DNA of 64,000 bases, from NCBI RefSeq assembly GCF_963678635.1, contig NC_087070.1:16557840-16621839 (forward strand). Direction: 5' to 3'. A model generated the notes under the pieces. That model did not search any database and was not told where the DNA came from. It saw only the letters and a program-made list of their open reading frames with translations. Below, one piece after another: positions 60,114 through 64,000 of this stretch. Each line of letters opens with the position of its first letter. The first letter of the stretch is position 1. The position numbers were made by a program, and so were the translations under genes. The DNA is from Symsagittifera roscoffensis. Taxonomy: Eukaryota; Xenacoelomorpha; Acoela; Convolutidae.

Positions 60114-61907
60114 TTAGTCGTCGGGGAAAAAACCGTGGGGGAAGATATCGTGAATTAGTTCTGAAGTTGTTAGTAGTTTAGCTAAGATGCGGATGATATT
60201 TTTAGTTTGAAGTAGTGGCCAAAGCAATTGAAGTGCCTTAATAGTGGTTAGTTCTTCAGTGCCTACTGCAAACTCATAAGGTGTGTTTTGGATTAAGTTA
60301 TATAACTTGTGGTTAAATTTAGTGTTGTGGATGAATTCTAAAATGGGGATTTCTATAGGCTGTACAAACTCGTGCGGGATAAGGAAGGGTCGGGATTCTT
60401 CTGCGTTGAAGGTCTTGGTGATGGGGCAGAAAATATACATTTGGGTTATGGGGTCATAATTACGAAGAATACCATGAAGGTTAGTATTTTTAATACAATA
60501 TGTGAAATTTAGGAAATACGGTGAAGTGTATTTTGAATTGATGAATTGAAAGCGATGGTGTGGTTGTCTAGAGGGTGTGTGGAGGTCAAAGTGATTTTGG
60601 ATGAAACGATAGTAGCTGTATGTATGTGTTTGTTTAGTTCGCAACATAATATCGTGTGAGCAGTGTAAATCTCTTTCGTGTGGTGCAAGGAAATGAAAGG
60701 TTAGTGAAAAGATTTGGAAGCGTTCTTTAAAACTTTCGTACGCTTGTGTGCTTGTTAGTGCTTCTGAAATAATGTGATCAAACTTTCGGTCGAAGATGTT
60801 TAGTGTAAACACATATGGTGTCTTGATGAAAAATTTCTCGGTGATTTGTGGGTTAGCGAAGCGATCGTCGTCTAAGAATTGATCTTGGTTAGCTCTGATG
60901 ATGTTGTGATCATAGTATTCTAGTGTGTATTCGTTAGCTCTAGGTGCAGTGTGTATTTTTAGTGATTTTTTATATCCAACGTAAGTAAATTGTCTAGCGG
61001 TGAGTGGTGTAGTTAGTCGATATAGCATGTCTTTGTTTCGGTCTATATCAATGGATGTGTTAGTTAAAGGTAAGCAAAGAGGGTTAGTGAAATGATAGTA
61101 TGAGGTCCAAGAGAGAGTGGGCATTAAAACGTATTCGTCTACAAAGTTGCGTGTTTCGTTAGCGTCATGAGGGGTGTTTAAGGTGTATTGTGGAAATGAG
61201 GGTAAAGTGATGGCTAAAAATTCTCTAGTGTTAGTATGTTGGGGGTGGTTGATGTATTCTCGGGCTGTTCCTGGTTTTGCTGGGAAAGGATGGTTGGGGA
61301 ACTTTCTTTTAAAAGTGCGATAAGCTCTATTAGTGTTGAGTGAGGATTCAGTTGATGTGGATGATGGTGCTAATGATTCGGTATAATTTGAAGAGGGTGT
61401 AGGGGGATTGGATGAATTTGTAGTGGAGGAGATTTGGTTTATGGTCGGGGTGTTAAGGTGGTAGGGTTGTTGTTGGAGGGTAATAAAATTGTCTAGCTCT
61501 GGGGAGATTCGGGGGGTGTCTGGAGATGATTGGTCAGAATGGTATGAGGAGTAGGTTGGGGTAACTTGGGAAGCATAAGAGGGTGTAGGAGTGATTGGGT
61601 CAGGGTTATTTGATAATATGGGTTGAAAAGGAGGTTGAGAAAAATGAGAAGGGTTATGAAAATTATTGGATGGAGATGGTTCTGAGTCGGCAAATTCGTC
61701 GGGGGTTTCAATATTCGGGTTATTTAGCTGTGAAATGGAGTATAAAACTGAAATTTGTGAGTTAGTGTCGGAATTCATGCCTGATGTTACATTGCTAGAT
61801 GGAAAATCGGGTGGCGGAAAAGCAAAAAGTGGTATTATTGGGATTGAAGAGGTAAGGTTGGTTGGATGGGAATTTGATCGATGGAGTGATCCAAGTTGGC
61901 GGCTCAT
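60114..61907 (-). CDS. 597-residue ORF of unknown function after the glycoprotein
   Basis: Intact ATG-to-stop frame, the longest in the window. Residues 1 to about 190 are low-complexity, rich in Pro, Ser, Thr and Asn. Residues from about 195 to 597 look globular, rich in Tyr, Phe, His and Thr, with few cysteines and no clear membrane segment or signal peptide. Its ATG overlaps the stop of the preceding glycoprotein frame as ATGA (61907-61904), suggesting coupled translation or a subgenomic/spliced message. Position 3' of an env-like gene is unusual for retroelements. Candidates are an element accessory protein or, if the source was a chuvirus, a nucleoprotein-like product; I recognise neither. 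An uninterrupted frame of this length argues for recent function or recent insertion. Confidence 0.6.
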   Translation of the reverse strand: MSRQLGSLHRSNSHPTNLTSSIPIIPLFAFPPPDFPSSNVTSGMNSDTNSQISVLYSISQLNNPNIETPDEFADSEPSPSNNFHNPSHFSQPPFQPILSNNPDPITPTPSYASQVTPTYSSYHSDQSSPDTPRISPELDNFITLQQQPYHLNTPTINQISSTTNSSNPPTPSSNYTESLAPSSTSTESSLNTNRAYRTFKRKFPNHPFPAKPGTAREYINHPQHTNTREFLAITLPSFPQYTLNTPHDANETRNFVDEYVLMPTLSWTSYYHFTNPLCLPLTNTSIDIDRNKDMLYRLTTPLTARQFTYVGYKKSLKIHTAPRANEYTLEYYDHNIIRANQDQFLDDDRFANPQITEKFFIKTPYVFTLNIFDRKFDHIISEALTSTQAYESFKERFQIFSLTFHFLAPHERDLHCSHDIMLRTKQTHTYSYYRFIQNHFDLHTPSRQPHHRFQFINSKYTSPYFLNFTYCIKNTNLHGILRNYDPITQMYIFCPITKTFNAEESRPFLIPHEFVQPIEIPILEFIHNTKFNHKLYNLIQNTPYEFAVGTEELTTIKALQLLWPLLQTKNIIRILAKLLTTSELIHDIFPHGFFPDD

Positions 61908-62923
61908 CGTGGGCTAAAAAAATTATTATTTTGAGATTGAAAAGCGGTGGTATGGGGCTGTTCAATAATTTGTTCATAAGTATTATCATCTTGTGATGGA
62001 TGTGTCATTATATGTTGGACGGGACTTTGTGATGTGGTGAGTCGAAAATTTGGATTATGTGTGATTGCTAAATTTCTAAAATTTCGCGGGGCTAGGGATA
62101 GTGGATGGTTATTTGGTAGGGGTGGTAATTGTGGTGCCGTTGGCTGTGTGTCGACATTGTTATGTTCTTCGTCGTATGTATTTTGTCGTGTTGTTATTTT
62201 TGTGTTATATTCTTTTATTTGTGCGTCTAAAAGAATTTTGTTTATAGATGTGGAAAAAATTCCAAAAAATCCTGCAAAGAGTATGCGTGCTACGCTTGCT
62301 TGTCTGTTTACTTGTGTGTGTATAGCACATGTATTGTAGATTCCTTTTAAGAGTGAGAAAAGAAATCCAATAAAGTTAAACATTGCGTATAAAATAGTCA
62401 ATTTTTCTAAGATGTAGTAGGGCCATCCTAGAAAATCTAGGATCTCATTTTTGAGTGTAACAAAGCTAAAAATGTTAATTGGTGATATATCTTGGGGACG
62501 GTATTTTTCGCCGTTTAGATATATATAATCTTTTATGTCTTTAAAATATCCGCTATAGTCTTGCGTGTAGATATCGGCAAATCCTGCGGTTTCTGCAAGT
62601 TTGCGTAAGTTTTGGTCTATTGATTGTCTTTGTATAGTGTCCATTTGTGTTAATAATTCTTGGAATTGTTGTGTTCTAATGTGATGTTGAATATCTGATT
62701 TTGAATAGATTCCTATTGATTGTAAGTCTATATTTGGGTTTCGAGCAATAGCGCGAATGCTTTCTGGTGAAAATTTTTTGAGTGATTGCATTAATGTGGG
62801 ATATGGAGTGAGAAGATAATATTTGTTTTCATCAGGGTTTAGTTGTACTACATTGTGGCTATTTTCTGATCCACATGGGACTGCGGTATCCCAGAAATAT
62901 GTTCTTCGTGAAAGTGTATCCAC
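61904..62923 (-). CDS. Env-like glycoprotein, membrane-anchored C-terminal part
   Basis: 339 codons, open from a GTG because no ATG lies near the start. It is the continuation, in another frame, of the gene part at 62979-64000. Residues 1-165 are extracellular-like with helical, Gln/Ile-rich stretches. Hydrophobic segments lie at about 168-193 and 210-230, separated by a short NTCAIHTQVNRQAS stretch, followed by a roughly 105-residue polar tail containing YEQI and Pro-rich parts. The layout fits the stem, anchor and tail of a viral class-III-like glycoprotein of the chuvirus type, which is also known as env in some BEL/Pao retroelements. The family assignment is by pattern. Stop TGA at 61906-61904 overlaps the next ATG. 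Confidence 0.5.
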   Translation of the reverse strand: MDTLSRRTYFWDTAVPCGSENSHNVVQLNPDENKYYLLTPYPTLMQSLKKFSPESIRAIARNPNIDLQSIGIYSKSDIQHHIRTQQFQELLTQMDTIQRQSIDQNLRKLAETAGFADIYTQDYSGYFKDIKDYIYLNGEKYRPQDISPINIFSFVTLKNEILDFLGWPYYILEKLTILYAMFNFIGFLFSLLKGIYNTCAIHTQVNRQASVARILFAGFFGIFSTSINKILLDAQIKEYNTKITTRQNTYDEEHNNVDTQPTAPQLPPLPNNHPLSLAPRNFRNLAITHNPNFRLTTSQSPVQHIMTHPSQDDNTYEQIIEQPHTTAFQSQNNNFFSPR

Positions 62924-62978
62924 GAAATGTACTTTATTCTTATAAAAGATAGGAATTCTTTTATAACATCGTTTATCT

Positions 62979-64000
62979 TCAAAAACGTATAGTGGTGATA
63001 CTTTTTTTAGTACAAGTATAAAACCATAAGATGTTTCCTTCGTAGTCTAAAAAATTTGATCTATTTCCTGATAATAAGTATCCTGCGTAGGGTATTTTTA
63101 ATACTGCTAGTGCAAGTGATTGTAGTATTTGTGTTCGTTCTAATTCGCATAGTTGATGTAGTGTTTCTAATTCAGAGAGTGACATTTCTTGAAAAATGCG
63201 GCTAATTGTATAGTCTAGTTTCATATCCAAATGAATATCATAGTGGATATTACCAAAATATGTAGTATTCATTAGTGATAATTCTTGTAAGCGTGTGCTT
63301 CTGGTGTCATAAGGTTTTAGATGTCCACCAGGTTGTCCGTTGCTTTTTTCAAAATTAACTGGTATATAGGATGTTCCTTCGTTTAGAGGATGACCTGTGG
63401 CGTATGGGTCGATTTTTACTTTACCAGTGGTCATGTCGAATCCTTTTTCATATTCAACTAATATTTCAGAGTATTGTGTTCTGTGAAGTGGATTCCTGTA
63501 TTTACATGCAAGTTCTGTTTCTTGATATATTTGAAAACGTGTCAATTTATTTTCTATATTGTCTATGTTTCGAAAATCGGAACTTAGTTTGCGTGATGGA
63601 TGGACTTGTTCATATGGAATTGATTGTATGAAATATTTTTCGTGAAATTTTATCATACGAGCGTGTATTTTTGCTACTTGAAATGTTGTACATGTGTCTT
63701 CGGGGAACCAAACAATTGTTGCTTGTGTTCTCGTTGTAGGGTCGCAATATCCTTGATCATTTTTACAAGGTAGTCGGATTCCTTGATAGATCATTGTATT
63801 ATCAGATAAATCTCGTGTGAGTTGTATTTTTTCGAGTTGTATTTTCCAATCGAAAAACATTATTTCTTGGTATCCTTTATTTTTTGTGTCTGCTTTGCAG
63901 TTTGATGGGTTATTTATACCAATGTGTGGTATCCAGTGTTTATCATGTAGGTCATAGGTTAATCGTCCGTGTGCGCCGTTATACGGGTATTTTTCGTCTA
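62979..64000 (-). CDS. Env-like glycoprotein, ectodomain part, 5'-partial and frame-broken
   Basis: The frame is open from the window edge to TGA at 62981-62979. An internal ATG at 63860 gives 293 codons, but the same frame continues upstream without a stop, so the real start is off the window. From that ATG, Cys lie near residues 32, 39, 57, 119, 238 and 283, with N-glycosylation sequons at about 198 (NTT) and 266 (NRS). Recognisable blocks are FPEDTCTTFQVAKIHARMIK and, near the end, YLLSGNRS, both reminiscent of chuvirus-type glycoproteins. The frame breaks at or near a run of seven A on the coding strand (plus 63002-63008), beyond which coding continues in another frame. As it stands the protein lacks its membrane anchor. 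Whether this is mutation, sequencing error or programmed shifting is open. Confidence 0.5.
   Translation of the reverse strand, partial: DEKYPYNGAHGRLTYDLHDKHWIPHIGINNPSNCKADTKNKGYQEIMFFDWKIQLEKIQLTRDLSDNTMIYQGIRLPCKNDQGYCDPTTRTQATIVWFPEDTCTTFQVAKIHARMIKFHEKYFIQSIPYEQVHPSRKLSSDFRNIDNIENKLTRFQIYQETELACKYRNPLHRTQYSEILVEYEKGFDMTTGKVKIDPYATGHPLNEGTSYIPVNFEKSNGQPGGHLKPYDTRSTRLQELSLMNTTYFGNIHYDIHLDMKLDYTISRIFQEMSLSELETLHQLCELERTQILQSLALAVLKIPYAGYLLSGNRSNFLDYEGNILWFYTCTKKSITTIRF

Noticed and set aside
60114-64000. Complete endogenous negative-strand virus genome
   Set aside because: No polymerase is visible and an LTR-like end is present. An env-bearing retroelement is at least as likely, and the decisive part lies outside the window.

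Overview
The window is AT-rich, repeat-dense animal DNA. Spliced coding exons with GT/AG boundaries, tRNA-derived SINE-like heads, a Mutator-type transposon, a Polinton-like capsid remnant and an LTR-retroelement-like env region all point to a metazoan, most likely an invertebrate. I cannot name the species. There is no bacterial gene organisation. Most open frames over 60 codons are chance frames in repeats.

Layout, left to right. 1-6.8 kb is AT-rich non-coding DNA with a foldback element (5.72-5.91 kb). 6.8-12.1 kb holds a diverged inverted repeat (arms about 6.83-8.74 and 10.21-12.06 kb). Overlapping its right arm is a 4.81-kb sequence present twice in tandem (11.33-16.14 and 16.14-20.94 kb); each copy carries a broken frame with a C2H2-finger-like motif. 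21.7-23.95 kb is a TIR-bounded element. 24.55-25.8 kb is a decayed Polinton/adintovirus-type major capsid gene, partly inverted onto itself. 26-31.4 kb is a mosaic of dispersed repeats, two adjacent short elements with Helentron-like ends, and a hAT-type MITE with an 8-bp target duplication. 31.86-34.68 kb is a complete but dead Mutator-like (MULE) transposon with a FLYWCH/MULE transposase remnant and a 9-bp target duplication; a MITE of similar design is nested in its right end. 35-40.7 kb holds more dispersed repeats, an alternating 90/76-bp satellite and a 0.53-kb direct repeat.

40.7-56.3 kb is the gene-bearing part. Minus-strand exons encode the end of a VASt domain, a linker, a single membrane segment and a Q/S-rich C-terminus ending DDEL. 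This looks like the 3' half of a GRAMD1/Aster-type ER sterol-transfer protein. A 7.5-kb block with these last exons is tandemly duplicated at near identity, giving one upstream VASt exon followed by two possible C-terminal cassettes.

58.1-64 kb is a minus-strand element with strong strand asymmetry. It has a glycoprotein-like gene (broken by one frame change at a 7-A run and running off the window), then a 597-residue unknown ORF whose ATG overlaps the preceding stop as ATGA, and a candidate 3' LTR. It resembles an env-bearing LTR retroelement or an endogenised chuvirus-like glycoprotein locus. All homology statements come from recognising patterns by eye; no search was run.
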